A DNA stretch of 64,000 nt from Cercis canadensis. Lineage: Eukaryota > Streptophyta > Magnoliopsida > Fabales > Fabaceae. The stretch lies in NCBI GenBank assembly GCA_003255065.1, contig QAOA01001539.1:197932-261931 (forward strand). Direction: 5' to 3'. Position numbers and translations under genes: made by a program. Shown here one piece after another: positions 11,631 to 23,748 of this stretch (positions are counted from its first letter, which is position 1; each line of letters opens with the position of its first letter). The notes beneath the pieces were generated by a model. The model worked only from the letters and a program-made list of their open reading frames with translations, made no database searches and was not told the DNA's origin.

Positions 11631-13245
11631 ACCTTCATGACCTGTGTAATCAATTAAGAAATCCATAGAACCTAATGAATCTGTAGTTATTATAACTCGT
11701 ATAGGAATATACAGGGTTAATAATTAGGGATATTTTCACTAGACCTTGGGAGAGGCTAGTGAATGAATTAGGAAATCTTGATTAGCAATTAGGAAGATAA
11801 ATTGATATTAATGACATGATGAATGAAAATCGGGATTAATTATGGTGAAATCAAAACCCTAGGCTTTTCTTTCTTAATTAAATCATCATTTTATTTGTCT
11901 TAGCTTATTTTTAGTTTATTTAAAGTTCTATCTTGAAATTCTCCATACATGTTGATTAGATAAAATTGAGATTAAACCAATTTCGGTAGTTGATAACATT
12001 AGTCATCGTGGAAATGATAATTCACTTTCATCTTATTACTTGGAAACGATAACGTGCACTTGCGTTAGGATTTTTCACAACATCAACCACCTGGCCACAT
12101 TAATGCTGCTCATCCTAGTTATGTGTGCAAATTGTACAAGGCCATTTATAGCTTAAAGCAGACGCCTCATGCATGCTACACCGAGCTTGCTCAATTCCTT
12201 CTCTCTTATAGGTTTGTTAATTCCTTATCTGATGGATCTTTATTTATCTAGAATTGAAATGGTGTAATTGCTTATTTTTTTATTTATGTGGATGACTTGC
12301 TTCTTACTAGCAACAGTAGTGGATTTCTTTCTACCTTTTGCACACATCTTGCTAATCGATTTTCTGTCAAAGATTTAGGGTCACCGTCTTACTTCTTAGA
12401 TGTTGAGTTCTTACCTCACAAGAATGGTCTATTCCTTTCACAACATAAGTATGTTCATGATCTACTTAAGAGTCCAAGATGACCGGTGCAAAGTGTGCCA
12501 CCGCTCCTATGTCTACCTCATATTCCCTATTGCTTAATGATCGTACAGCACCTACTGACCCTACTGAATACCGCAACTTGGTTGGTGCCTTATAGTATCT
12601 CTCACTCACTAGTCTTGACATTGGCTATGCAGTCAACAAACTCTCATAATTCATGCATAAGCCAACCATCACTCATTTGACAGCCTTGAAATGGGTATTG
12701 TGGTATCTTAAATCCATAATTAATTTCGGTCTCCACCTCTCAACAACATTACTACTTCAGTTTCATGCTTATTCAGATTCTGACTGGGTTGGTAATCACA
12801 TGGATCAAACATCAACTTTTGTGTATATTGTCTCCTTGGGTCGTAATGCAATCTCCTGGTCCTCAAATAAGCAAAGATCGGTTGCTCAGCCTTCCATTTA
12901 GGCCAAATATAGGGTTGTGGCATCCACAACTGCTGAGTTGACTTGGCTTACTAATTTGTTAAAAGAACTTGGCATCTCTTTCACTAACTCTCCCATTATT
13001 CACTGTGGCAACATTGGTGTCACATATCTATGTGCCAATCCTGTATTTCATTCTAGGATGAAGGACATAGCTCTCAACTACCATTTTGTTAGAGAGAATG
13101 TCGCATCAAATCAACTACGAGTCCATGATGTCTTAACCAAAGATCAATTGGCTGACATTCTCACCAAATTGCTCCCTACTTCCATTTTTTGTACATTACA
13201 GTCCAAGATTGGCGTCTTGGATGGATCCACCATCTTGCGAGGGCG

Positions 13246-13442
13246 TGATGGAGAATCCTCCACAACACACTCCTAAAAAGTCTAGGGTTGTTGTAAATAG
13301 TTTAAATTTTGAATTATTGTTACACAATAGAGTTAGGGTTTCCTCGCTTTGAATTGTTATGAATTTCTTGTAATTGTATATATACACATACTTATAGCAA
13401 TACAATTGATGCTTCCATTCAATCTTTTCTCCTAATTTTACA
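13246..13442 (+). repeat. 3' LTR of copia element 2
   Basis: 197 bp, TG...CA ends, about 95% identical to the left copy. It is followed by the CATAG target duplication. Confidence 0.93.
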
Positions 13443-13447
13443 CATAG

Positions 13448-14426
13448 TAGGCTATACAATAGGAAGGAGTCTATCATCTCCTATAATCTCATATTATCCA
13501 ATCCCAAAGGGATATAAACATTGAGATCTCCATAATGGAATGCTCGGTGATCAATTATTGGTAGTAGGCTGGGCCAAAATTGAGTAGGGTCGAAAGCCTG
13601 AATTTTAATTAAGCCTAATTTTAGCGTCTCAAGCTTGACACTATATATAAACAGGACATGCGTGATTATTACCTTTTAATTATTTTCAAATTAAAGATTA
13701 ATTTAAAAAAAAATAAGGGGAAACAAAAAGATGTAAAAAAAAAAAACACTAAGCTAGCTCATTTAATTATTAGACCATTCCAAAAAAAAAAAAAAAAGCC
13801 TAATTCTTATACATGCCTCAAAATTAACGTCCTAGCCTGGCTTTATACAAGCCAATCCCAAAATTTAAACAGGTTGGGGCCAATTTTGACAATGTTAACT
13901 ATTGAGGTATCTTCTTGACTCTATTTTAATGTAATAAGACAATATCCTATTGACAAATACATGTGCACATAATAAACTCATGTTTTAAGCCTCTTTCCAC
14001 CAATATGAATTATCTTCTTCTTCTTTTTTATGATAATATGAAAATTTAAATTTTACGACCGGGAAGTTCAAACCTACAACCTCTTCGATAACCCAAATTG
14101 TGCCCAGTGGCTTAATATAAATTATCTTCACATTTACCTTTCTGTGGTTCAGCTGTGGGATTTAAGAAGCTAAGTATACTTAAACCTTGTAATTTTGATA
14201 CAGAATAAAACTGACCCTTTAATTTTAATTTTGACTATAGCATTCTATGCTACATATTGGATTGAAGAACAACTTGACAGATGGCAATTGTCAAATTCAT
14301 TCAGAATTTCTGATGCTATTACATGAAACATTTTTCACACACATTTTGATATCATAAACCACTTTGAACATCTCCAAGGAAAGTAAGCAAATCCTAATGA
14401 AGGATCAAATGGAAAAAAGTAGTGAC
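13448..14426. other. Intergenic DNA with a SINE-like remnant
   Basis: Non-coding, with two A runs near 13735 and 13782. Around 14010-14110 lies a reverse-strand piece with a T-rich start and GTTCAAACCT, the complement of a degenerate tRNA B box. It is probably an old tRNA-derived SINE. Nothing else is supported. Confidence 0.4.
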
Positions 14427-16059
14427 ATACACTACAAGAAAATAGGAATTTTCTCACAGACAAAATCTGTGAGAAAACACCCAAAAATCCACGAGAAATG
14501 CATTTCTCATGGATTTTGGGGTGCGAGACAAACTAAATTTCTCATGAAATTTCTCACGGACTTACTTTTGGTATGAGAAATTTTGAAAAAAAACATCTAT
14601 GCCTATTTCTCAAGGAATTTCTCACGGATTCTTGTCCGTGAGAAATTCCTGAAGTTTTTTTTTATTTTTATCTACTGAATTCTTTTATCAATACTAAAAA
14701 ACAACAATTAATCAAGTGTAATAAAAATAATAATCAAGTGTAATAAAAATAAATATACAATAATGTTAGAGTTATCTAAAATATAAATCAATAAAAGTCA
14801 CGTCCAAACATCTATAACACAATTGAATAAAAAAAAATACACCTAATTAAGCAACAATTAATTTAGTTAACTCAAGTACTAAAGTTGTATATCACTCGCT
14901 ATGGGCAAGAGCTAAATGCAATACATCTTCCAAATACTTCTCAACAGCAGCATACTGCTATTTTTTATCCTTAATTGCTAAGGCAGGCAAAGCTTTATCC
15001 TGCACCATCACCACCAACACAAAAATATAATTAGAATAACAATAAATAAAACATACAATGCTCCAGAACATGTTGCAATATAAGAATAAATTAAAATATG
15101 AAATACCGAAGGCAAGTCTTGGTAGCTCCTCAGAGTATCAAGGATGGGCTTAGTTTGCTTCTCTAGTTCCTTTCTATGCTCTGCCATTTCAACCAAAACC
15201 TCATGCAAGTCTTAGTTTGTGTTCCAGTTTTCCATTTGACCCTCACATATAGTTACCTCCCAAAATTGCAATAAATCATAAACCATCCAAAAAAATCCAA
15301 AACATATACCATAATCATTCTAAACATATTTCCTAACAAAAACCCTAATTCAATTTCACCAAAAATCAACAAAATCACTTCCAATTTCACATTTCCAATT
15401 CTGGCATCAACCCCCAAATTTTGTCCACAGTCAAAACTACCCTAATAACATCTAAACTAAGCAACATTCACCTAAAACATATCATACATCCAAAGCTATA
15501 TGCAAATTAACTACAAATTCAAGAAAAAAAAAAGCATAAACAAATAGGAAATTATACTTATCTCAATGAGTACTAAGACAAAAAATGGGAGAGAAGTAAA
15601 CCGATAAGTTGCCGCTGTAGGTGGATCGTTGTAAACCCTCTGGTGCGCCACCTAGAATGGTGGAAGTGAGGGAGACCGAGAAGGGGGAGAGAAGAGAGGG
15701 AAAATGAATGTTGTTTGCAAATGGAGGGATGGTTGCGTGAGGGAGATAAAATGCAATTTTCTCACAGAATTTTCTCACGAAAAATTTTTGTGAGAATTTT
15801 GAAAACCCTAATTTTAACTTTAGTGAAATAATGCGTTCCGTTTCTCACATAATTTTCTTTAGAAATTTCTCACGGAAAAGTTTTTCGTGAGAAATTTTTG
15901 AGAAAATTGAATTTCTTATGGAATTTTGTGAGAAAATTCCATCAGAAATTCAATTTTCTCATGGAATTTTCTCACAAAAATTTTTATCGTGAGAAATTCC
16001 TATTGAATCTAATCCGTGAGAAATTCCCATAAGAAATCAAGTATTTTCTTGTAGTGATA
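14427..16059. mobile_element. CACTA (En/Spm) element, non-autonomous, 1.6 kb
   Basis: The element proper is 14430-16056. It opens with CACTACAAGAAAATA and closes with ATTTTCTTGTAGTG, a perfect CACTA-type terminal inverted repeat. Both sides carry ATA (14427-14429 and 16057-16059), the 3-bp target duplication of this superfamily. The outer parts at each end hold many copies of TTTCTCACRGA-like motifs in both orientations, as expected for subterminal transposase-binding sites. No transposase gene is present. A short reverse-strand remnant of a second element protein lies in the middle. The element shares ends and motif with the larger CACTA at 50680. Confidence 0.92.
14886..15240 (-). pseudogene. 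Remnant of a CACTA-encoded accessory protein
   Basis: On the minus strand an open stretch reads MHEVLVEMAEHRKELEKQT, then TLRSYQDLP up to a GT donor-like site. After an AT-rich gap another stretch near 14890-14990 reads DKALPALAIKDKK and VEKYLEDVLHLALAHSE before a stop. The charged, helical character and C-terminal position resemble the second (TNPA-like) protein of plant CACTA elements, but I cannot name a domain. At least one in-frame stop is present, so it is not functional. It could also be a captured host exon. Confidence 0.4.
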
Positions 16060-18767
16060 TTTCCAACTTTTCTCTTAGCACACACATAATAATATTTAAA
16101 CTTAATAGAAACAAGTGAAATATGGCCCTACTAAAACTTTAATCTAACTATAACCATTTAAAAAGGTGTGAATGTGAAACTATCAATATTGACCCAAAAA
16201 TCATTCGAAAAACTTACTTCAATGTTGAAGACTATATATGCAGCTAAGATCATGAAACTTTTAATTATAAGGTATGTTTGGTAGGGGAGTAAAACAAGTA
16301 AAATTTACTTTGTTTTAAATATGTGTGGTTGTACTAATAAATTGACAGAAACTTTTTAGAGGAGTAATAGAGGGGAAAATATTTTGGACCCCTTCACTAA
16401 CTCTTCATCTCTTTAAACTCTCCTCCTTTCTCTCTCCTCATCTCCTCAAATTACTAAGCATACTAAACATAATTGAAGAGTAATGTTTACACCCATTTTT
16501 ACTCCTTGAAAAAGGAGTAAATGATTACTACCTTAATGCTTACCACTTTAGAAGTGAAAATGAAGAGGTAGTGACTTTCACTCTTTTTGTGGTAAAATCG
16601 GAGAAAAATGAGAACGAATCACATTTCGTTTTCTACCTTCTTACATTTTACCATACTAAACAAGTGTAAAATGCTTAGCACCCCAAATCTTAACCACTCC
16701 ATTTACCACCACCCTCTTTTAAGTCTCGTGCTGTTTATATTCATATAATTAGTGTTGAATACACGTAGTAAGTATGTATACGATTGGAAATGACAAAATG
16801 TGTAAGTTTAGTTAACCCTTATTATTTTTATCATTTGCAGTTTGGTTCCTTGCTATATATTCGCATTCATATGTCAATGTCTAGGTTTACCTAAATTCCT
16901 GATCCTACCGTTTAAAATGTAATCAAATGACGCAATTGCAAAGGTGTCCCCTTCAATCAAGGGAAAGTCTAAATTCATGTATAAGCCTCCATCATGTTAT
17001 GCCCTTTGTTTATGTCCAACTAAACATTCAGGGCAAAAAAAACAAGAGAGATAACCAAGTCATGTCTCTTGTTGTTTTCACATTTGTTATTAAGAATTGT
17101 CCTTCTTGTTTTCCATCTATGCTACGCCTCTAATTTAATTTGTAGATCAATGAGATTTAAAATTATAAAGAACTTTTCAATAAAGAAAGAAAGAAAGAAA
17201 GAAAGACATATACTTGGTATTATCACTACAATTTCAATAACTTACAACTCATCAACAGTTATCAAATTAAGAACTTTCATTAATTTGATTACCAAAGAAA
17301 TGAACGTAAACTTTTTAATCAATGGGAAGTTAATGTATCAGCTATCTTTCTGACATCAAGGATGGATAATAAATAAAAATTATTTTGAGAAAGTCAAAAT
17401 GTTTTTGTTCACGCAGGCTGCTTCACGGGTCAAGTCAGGCCAAGAAGAAAAATTGAAAATGGTTGACAGGCGTTGGCAGAAATAATTAATACACTTATCC
17501 AATCTTGATTATATACAATCATTATACAAAAAAAAAGAGTTTAAGTTTTAAAAAAAGAAAGAACATCAATTCAAGGCGGCATTTTTTAGGGCACATTGGA
17601 TGGTTGAGCAGATAGAGAAAATTAAATATTGTCATTGTCTTCCTCATCAACGTTTCACCTAACAATGGTTTTTGATCATAATCCATGATTTGATTCCTTG
17701 CTTCTAACTTAGACTGAACTTGTTATATAGAGATCATGACAACCACAATAAAGTAGACACAACTTGTGAGAAGGATCAAGCACATGAAATGGTCTAAGTC
17801 AGTTCGAATAATAATAATGGGTGCAGTTACTGAAAATGACATATAAAAAATTGCTTAGCCATCCATGTGTTGACTCTAAGGGACATTGTTATCTTACCAT
17901 TTTTTTTGCCTGAAATGACAGGTCTATTTGAAATGTGTTTCATTATATATTTATTGTTTTAGTTGATCGATCAATTAGAGATAACACAAGCAAGCCATTT
18001 AACTAATCGAGTGCTTGTTGAATGAAAATGTATATTATATAGTCACCTGAAATGTACTGGTAACATCAAAGCAAATAGCAATAAATTTTGATCAAATCAA
18101 AATTGCGAAACCCTTCTCCTTTTTTCTTTGTTTAACTAATGCTAGTGGCCCTTCGTTTTGATTAATTTGTCTTAAGTAAGTATTTCATTATTTATTATAG
18201 ATTAGATTCTTCAACATTATCTTAAGTGATCTATATAATAAAAGCATTTATAGAGTTTGGTTTTCTCTTTTTGCATTAAAAACGAAGGGACCAAAGAAAT
18301 TTATATTTTATATTTATTTTGGAGATTGGCCTCACATAGATGATATTTTTCAACACCCTTTTCCTCAACGAAACGTTACATTGCATCATGTACAAATACA
18401 TTGAAACTATTGTATTTTGCTGAGATCACGTGAAGAAGTTGCTACTGCTACCTAAAATATTTAGTTTTTGTTGTACGTACTTACCTGTTTCATAATTAAT
18501 AATATCAATAAAAAAAAAGTTTGGCAATTACCGACGAAGTTTCTGCATTATGAAATTCTAAAAAAAAAAATCTCTAGCTAAATTACTTTCACTTTCAGTC
18601 TTACTTTAATTAATTACTTGCAGCCTCATATGTAGAATTTTAAAACGTTTCAAAAGCATGTTTGATCATGAAAAATAAATTGGAAAAGGAAAAAGAGAGA
18701 GAACTGAAAATGACTCAATATATTTTACATATATAAATCAATACTATTTCACAATAAAGTATTTGGC
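16060..18767. other. Intergenic DNA with one MITE-like foldback
   Basis: No gene is visible. About 16271-16670 begins GGTATGTTTGGTAGGGGAG and ends with a stretch containing TTTTACCATACTAAACA, loosely inverted, resembling the common 'GTTTGGT' hAT MITEs. An AAAG microsatellite lies at about 17186-17205. The small open frames at 16927-17353 have no recognisable domain or good coding bias. Confidence 0.4.
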
Positions 18768-18866
18768 AATTTTTTTTTTTGATAATTTGATTATGATTTT
18801 GGGTTTAAACACAAAATTTACAAGTTTTGAAGACGAATTTAATATCACTTAGCTACATATTATTTA
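18768..18866 (-). repeat. tRNA-derived SINE-like copy (family A)
   Basis: Reverse-strand copy: a T run (the poly-A tail on the other strand), then sequence whose complement carries the tail-proximal pattern of the family, a degenerate B box (GTGTTTAAACCC) and an A-box-like AGCTAAGTGATATT. It matches the copies at 36611, 41186, 41372 and 47371. Confidence 0.5.
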
Positions 18867-21800
18867 GTAGATATCTAGTAATTTTAAAATTAAGTTGAGA
18901 GCAAAATCATGAAAGCATATTCATATTTACATCATGTTAATATAACTTGTTTATGAAAATTGAATGAGATGACCATGACCATTCACAAAAACTTTCCCAT
19001 ATAGGTAGAAAATAGCTGTAATAAGATATTATCAAATTTGACCTAAATGATAAGCACCTTCTGGTTTCGTTGTCCTATGAAACGTATTAATATTAAACTT
19101 CCTCGCATGCATGACATGTGGTGGCCCTCCACACCGCACGACACCTTGCATAACGAATCATTAATTAGTTTAAGGGCTTTTAATTAAGATTAGCCCTTGA
19201 TCAATGAGTGTAAGAAAGTGACCTATAATAAGTTCAAAATAGCTATAACTCAGAAAATTCAAGGGGTTGCAATTTTCATGGGTTTCTTCCACTTGTAAAA
19301 AAGACAAAATTTTAATCATATATATCAACTTCGTCAGAAGAAGCCAAACAAGTACTCTACCATGCATGAATTGAGAAAGCCATTTCAAACTTAGAAAACA
19401 AACAAAAAGACCATCACAACTCTACGTCACTATAAGAGATTGATTTTAAGATTGGTCCACTCCACCTCTACCATATGGGGTCACATATAATAAGTTTCAT
19501 TAAAGTACGTGAGTCATGACAACACTATGGATTGTATTTAATATTTATTAATTTATTTTATCATTTATTTTATAATACTCACAAATTCCCAAGCTATCGT
19601 GCTCATCCAGCAGCCTCCAAAAGAGAAATTCCAAGAAAGTGAAGCACCCCAATCTACATCAGTTTGGTTCTCATTTATTGTTCTCTTTTTGCTTTGTCTC
19701 TACAACTTTTTGTTTTACTTAAATTGCTCTTTTATCAATTTATTATTTTTTCTAACCAATTTCAACTCTACTTTTTCTAACAATTAATTCCTTTTCATAT
19801 CTATATGCGACGGTTAAGATTGATAGATATACAATTATTATTAATATTTATTTATTGTATAATATTTACAAAAAATTAATATTTATTTGTTTTATTTTTA
19901 TTTGGCTCTTATTTGAGATCGTGTAAGTGAAATTATTCTCAATTATTATTATTATTATTATTATTATTATTTAAGGCTATTTTGAAATTGAAGCTATCCG
20001 CGTCATGGAACAAAATTGATTGATTGTTGTTGAAAAGAATATGGCCAAAGATGATAATTTGTCAATTCATTCAAATGTCTAATCATTCTTGTTCTTGTAG
20101 TGCCACTAAGTCGGAATTGATTTGTTTGACAAATGCCATAAGTTCATATCTGCAAGAAACTTCTGGGCAAAGAAGGATTTTCATCATGCTAACCTCATCA
20201 TTATTAGTCTAGACTCTAGACCAATGCTTCAAGAAAATTCAGTCAATTTTTTCTTTAAATTAGTATTTTTAAGCACAATCATGGGACTTTAGACCATGTT
20301 TGTAATAATTAATATAGGGATTTAACAATGTTGAATATTGCCACCTCAATTTGCTTAAGATCTATTATCAAGTCGTGTTGTGAGGTTGATAGCCATGATT
20401 GGCAGCTAGATCCCAATGTAGCTGAAAGAGCTAGCTGTCCTTCTTTGGTGATCTAAGAACAGGAACTGGTGTCACATGGGTTGTGTACAAACCTTCAAGC
20501 TTAGATGAAGCATTTTATGACTATGTTGAAAGAGAATGTGTGTGGTGTTGATATGTTGGTCATCAACACTTTGTTCTTTTCCCAATTTTTGGATCTTAGC
20601 TTGGTCCTTTGGCATCAATTATGACTAATGGAGTGCCCGCATGCTTCTTCTATACAATAAGTGCAATATGTTCAAATTGTCCTTCTTTCCCAAACATAGC
20701 TTCCTATCCTCCTGCACACAATGTTAAGTGTGGTACAAAATATTTCACAAACACTTGCTATTATCTCTAAAGGCTAGCAATATAATAAAATTTATGTATA
20801 TATAATTACTCACCTCAAAGAGAATACAATGCAATGTACACTGAATTCATAGAAGCTAATATTGGGTAGATTCCAATAACTAACCAGTTAGTGGTACGAA
20901 CTGACTAGGAAGGTTATCTGAATAAATATTGTCCATTATTTTAGAGGGCCTGCTTTTTAGATACATGAGATTCATAGCACAAGTACAAGGGTTTGTTTTT
21001 TTGCGGACAATTATTGTATCACATGGATATATGCCACTATTTTCTACACCTTTGGACAAAGTTAAGCATAAATTAAGGAGAGCATGATTAAGTAATGAGA
21101 TCTGATCTTTTCTCTGAAGCAAGACAGCAATAACAAATACCTAACAAATCATCACCGGCTTAATTAATTAATTAGGTTTAAAAGAAATTTTATTTTTCTG
21201 AAAAAGGTCTCTTTTCTCTCTTTATTTAATTATGAAATGGCTTACTTTTATTATACTCAGATTTATTTTATTTTATATGGAAAAGAACATTTATCTGACT
21301 TTTCTAATTAGTTAAATGAATATACAATACTACACTACTTAATCACTTATGATTATTATATAAAAATTAACTAGCCGACGAGGCCAGGTTATTAGATCGT
21401 GTCAAAACAATAACAACGAGGATTCGCACTAACATACCATTGATGTTAGATTAAAGTAGCAACTATATTGTTTAGCGTCAATGAATAAGACACATTGGGG
21501 TCAAATCACTTAATCTTGATCAACTAGTGTAATTAAAATAATCAGATATGTTTTCTTTCTCTATTAGGTGAATATAATCACTCAAATTAAGCACAAGTTC
21601 AAATCTTTTAAGGTTTTTGAGGGACCCTCTTCTCTCCTTTTGCTTTTTGGCTATAAAAGCATGAGCACTTTATCAATTGCTTCTATTTAACTATGATTTA
21701 GCTACCCACTTCAAAACCTCTCCAAACTTGCACCAACTAAAGTGATATCCTATTTGGCTCCCCATGCTCACAATATGACATGTTGATTAGTAAAAAGGCT

Positions 21801-23564
21801 TGTGTGAAAGAAAAGAAAGAACAAGAGCACTTTCAAGACTAAAACCCATATCATGGAAATTCCATGCACCTTCCTTCCACTCCCCCAACACCAAAATCAT
21901 ATCATTAATTTCTATACGCGGTTCTCAAGTTTGACAACTTTTTTTGCATCACCATATAGGATCTTCCAAACGGGTTGTCATAGAATCCAACCTTTGAAGA
22001 TATGAAAGATAAAGTGAAACAGCAATTGTTGATATCATTTAGTGACAATTGATGCTTCTTGAAGACAAAAACAGCATTGTTTTCTAGGAATATCATTGGA
22101 AGCTACAAGGAAAACGAATGCGAATATTTTATGGGTAATTAGAAAAGTTATTTGTGAATCTTTCCACGTTAAGAATTAATGAAATAGACATCCAAAGCAT
22201 AGTGATGTATATCAATTGAGCACACTTGGCATTTTGTGTCATGTCCATGTCCATTTGTTTCAAGCCCACATGTAATAAGCAAATGCAACCAAACTTTGTC
22301 TCAGCGGTTAGGTTGGGAGCTGTCACTATAAAAGGACAAGTTCACTTGAGCTGCTAAACGCATCTCATGTCCATATATGCATGTTTCAAGCCCACAATTT
22401 CATACTTTCATTGTTAATAATTTAATATATAGTGCAATTTAGTATATATTGTGCTTATCTTGAGATTTCTAGCACACCAAGATTGGCCTTGCCTTGGAGT
22501 AATCAAACTGAATAACAAATGGTGCATCCGTGAGATTGGAAAGTAAAAAATTCCATGTTTTGATAAAGGGTCACTATCTATAGCTCTCAACTTTATTTAT
22601 TTATCTAGTTGTGTGCTTTCTTTTAATTACGTGAACTTTTTATTCTTTAAAAAAAAGTAAAAAGAAATTGAGGTTCTTTCATCGTTTTGTGATACCTTTG
22701 TTTTCTTCCAAGGTGGTTAAAGGTTAAGTACTATAGTTTTGAAGGGGATCTATGATATTTAGGTGATGGAAGCAAGCAATAATAGAGGACATGAAAAAGA
22801 GAGAAGGGGAAGGATGATTGGAGAGGTGGCTTGGATATGGGAATCCATCTGTCTATATTTATGTTCTCTCTTTTTTGCTGTCCACTCCTTTTCTTTTACT
22901 TTCTTTTATCCTCTCCATACCCTTCTAGTCGTTGTGCGTGCTTGTGAAGGAATTTAAGAATTGAAAAATGTTAGATAGCTTCGGACATAGTGGGGAGACT
23001 GTTCCTTCTTATTCAACCTACTAGTCAATATTTGATATTAATTTTTCTGCCAATACCTCACAAAGGAAAATCAATTTTGTAGGCAGAGAAAGAAAGAGAG
23101 AGAGAGAGAGAGTGGGGTAGAACATGATATGTAGGTTCCATGTTAGTTGAAAGTTTGATGCTAAATCCATGCATGGGAGAGGTATTCATTGTTTGATACC
23201 TTGAAAGTGACAATTCAATATAGGAATCTTTTTCCAAGAAATAATCTTAATTGAAAATATAATCCTAAACTATAAACTCGCATCATAACAAGGGTCATGT
23301 AGACTTTTGTTGCACCTAATAAAACCTAAGATACGTACTTGTTTGAAACATCAAATAAACTTCCAATAAAACGACTGATGAGAAATAAATAAATATTAAA
23401 AAGACACCTTATTTGTTCCCTAGAATTTGTTTACCTCCCTAATATTTATTCATTACTTCATACATTTTAGGGGAAAAGAACTTCTTTTGTTGAGTTTCTA
23501 ATATATATATAATGAGTTTTTATTCAATAATTAAAATTTATCTTATATAGTTCAGACATGTTTA
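18867..23564. other. Intergenic DNA, no gene seen
   Basis: AT-rich, with an ATT microsatellite at about 19944-19974 and a GA run at about 23092-23112. A TATA-like CTATAAAAGG sits near 22326 between two imperfect copies of a motif ending TTTCAAGCCCACA (22241 and 22368). The region 20340-20720 has more complex sequence that could be an old gene remnant, but I recognise no protein in any frame. Confidence 0.4.
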
Positions 23565-23748
23565 CAGATAAATTAATTTTTGTGCCGACAAGCTAGCAAA
23601 GCACAGTGCTATGCATGAGGTCTCTCTAGTTTTTCTTGGGACTCCTCCTGATTAGCTCCATTTGGAGCTGGTGGCTGATGTGTTCTCGGTCCCTTTAGTT
23701 AGGCTGTAGTTTTCTCTTTTTTCTCATATGTACCAAAAAAAAAAAAAG
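23565..23748 (+). mobile_element. 5'-truncated L1-type LINE, 3' end with poly-A
   Basis: From 23581 one frame reads CADKLAKHSAMHEVSLVFLG, then TPPD, a stop codon and LELVADVFSVPLVRL before the final stop. This matches the C-terminal end of the RNase H domain of plant L1 LINEs, which has the NxCADxLAxxG pattern and a hydrophobic 'PP' tail. A short 3' UTR and an A run at about 23735-23747 follow. Only the last 60 or so codons survive, as usual for incomplete reverse transcription. The left boundary is approximate, and AGACAT occurs near both edges as a possible weak target duplication. Confidence 0.6.

Larger units (their letters stand above)
10317..12082. mobile_element. Solo LTR, 1,766 bp, probably Ty3/gypsy-type (fossil)
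   Basis: Begins TGTTAGG and ends CACAACA, so the ends form the perfect short inverted repeat TGTT/AACA. It is flanked by an exact 5-bp duplication TCAAC at 10312-10316 and 12083-12087. Both flanks are RT coding sequence of copia element 2, so this insertion is younger than the host element. No internal coding region or second LTR is present, so it is a solo LTR left by LTR-LTR recombination. The large size, an internal 244-bp triplication and an end with the pattern AACGATAACGTGCACTTGCG fit plant Ty3/gypsy (Tat-like) LTRs; that family call is an inference. Confidence 0.85.
7945..13190 (+). pseudogene. pol region of copia element 2, split by a solo LTR
   Basis: Landmarks include the protease motif LLDTGTSHHATND near 7955 and the integrase zinc-finger start LWHHSLGHP near 8318. 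The integrase core carries LDNGGEF near 8686 and AERKHRHIVEIGLSLL near 8790. A Ser/Pro/Asn-rich linker covers about 9250-9900. RT is in two blocks: MDVNNVFLQGTLQDD near 10256, and then the part from about 12088 with YVDDLLLTS near 12284. RNase H lies at about 12740-13180. The gap between the two RT blocks is exactly the inserted solo LTR. Non-functional. Confidence 0.85.
6794..13447 (+). mobile_element. Ty1/copia LTR retrotransposon 2 (fossil) with target duplication
   Basis: The element proper is 6799-13442 (6.6 kb). It is flanked by the exact 5-bp repeat CATAG at 6794-6798 and 13443-13447. LTRs are 197 bp with TG...CA ends, and a TGGTATCAGAGC primer site follows at 6996. Gag, protease, integrase, RT and RNase H regions occur in copia order, but their sequence and LTRs are unrelated to element 1, so it is another lineage. 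About 1.77 kb of its length is a later solo LTR inserted in the RT region. LTR copies differ at about 10 of 197 positions (about 5%), similar in age to element 1. The coding region is heavily broken, with well over a dozen breaks. Confidence 0.94.
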
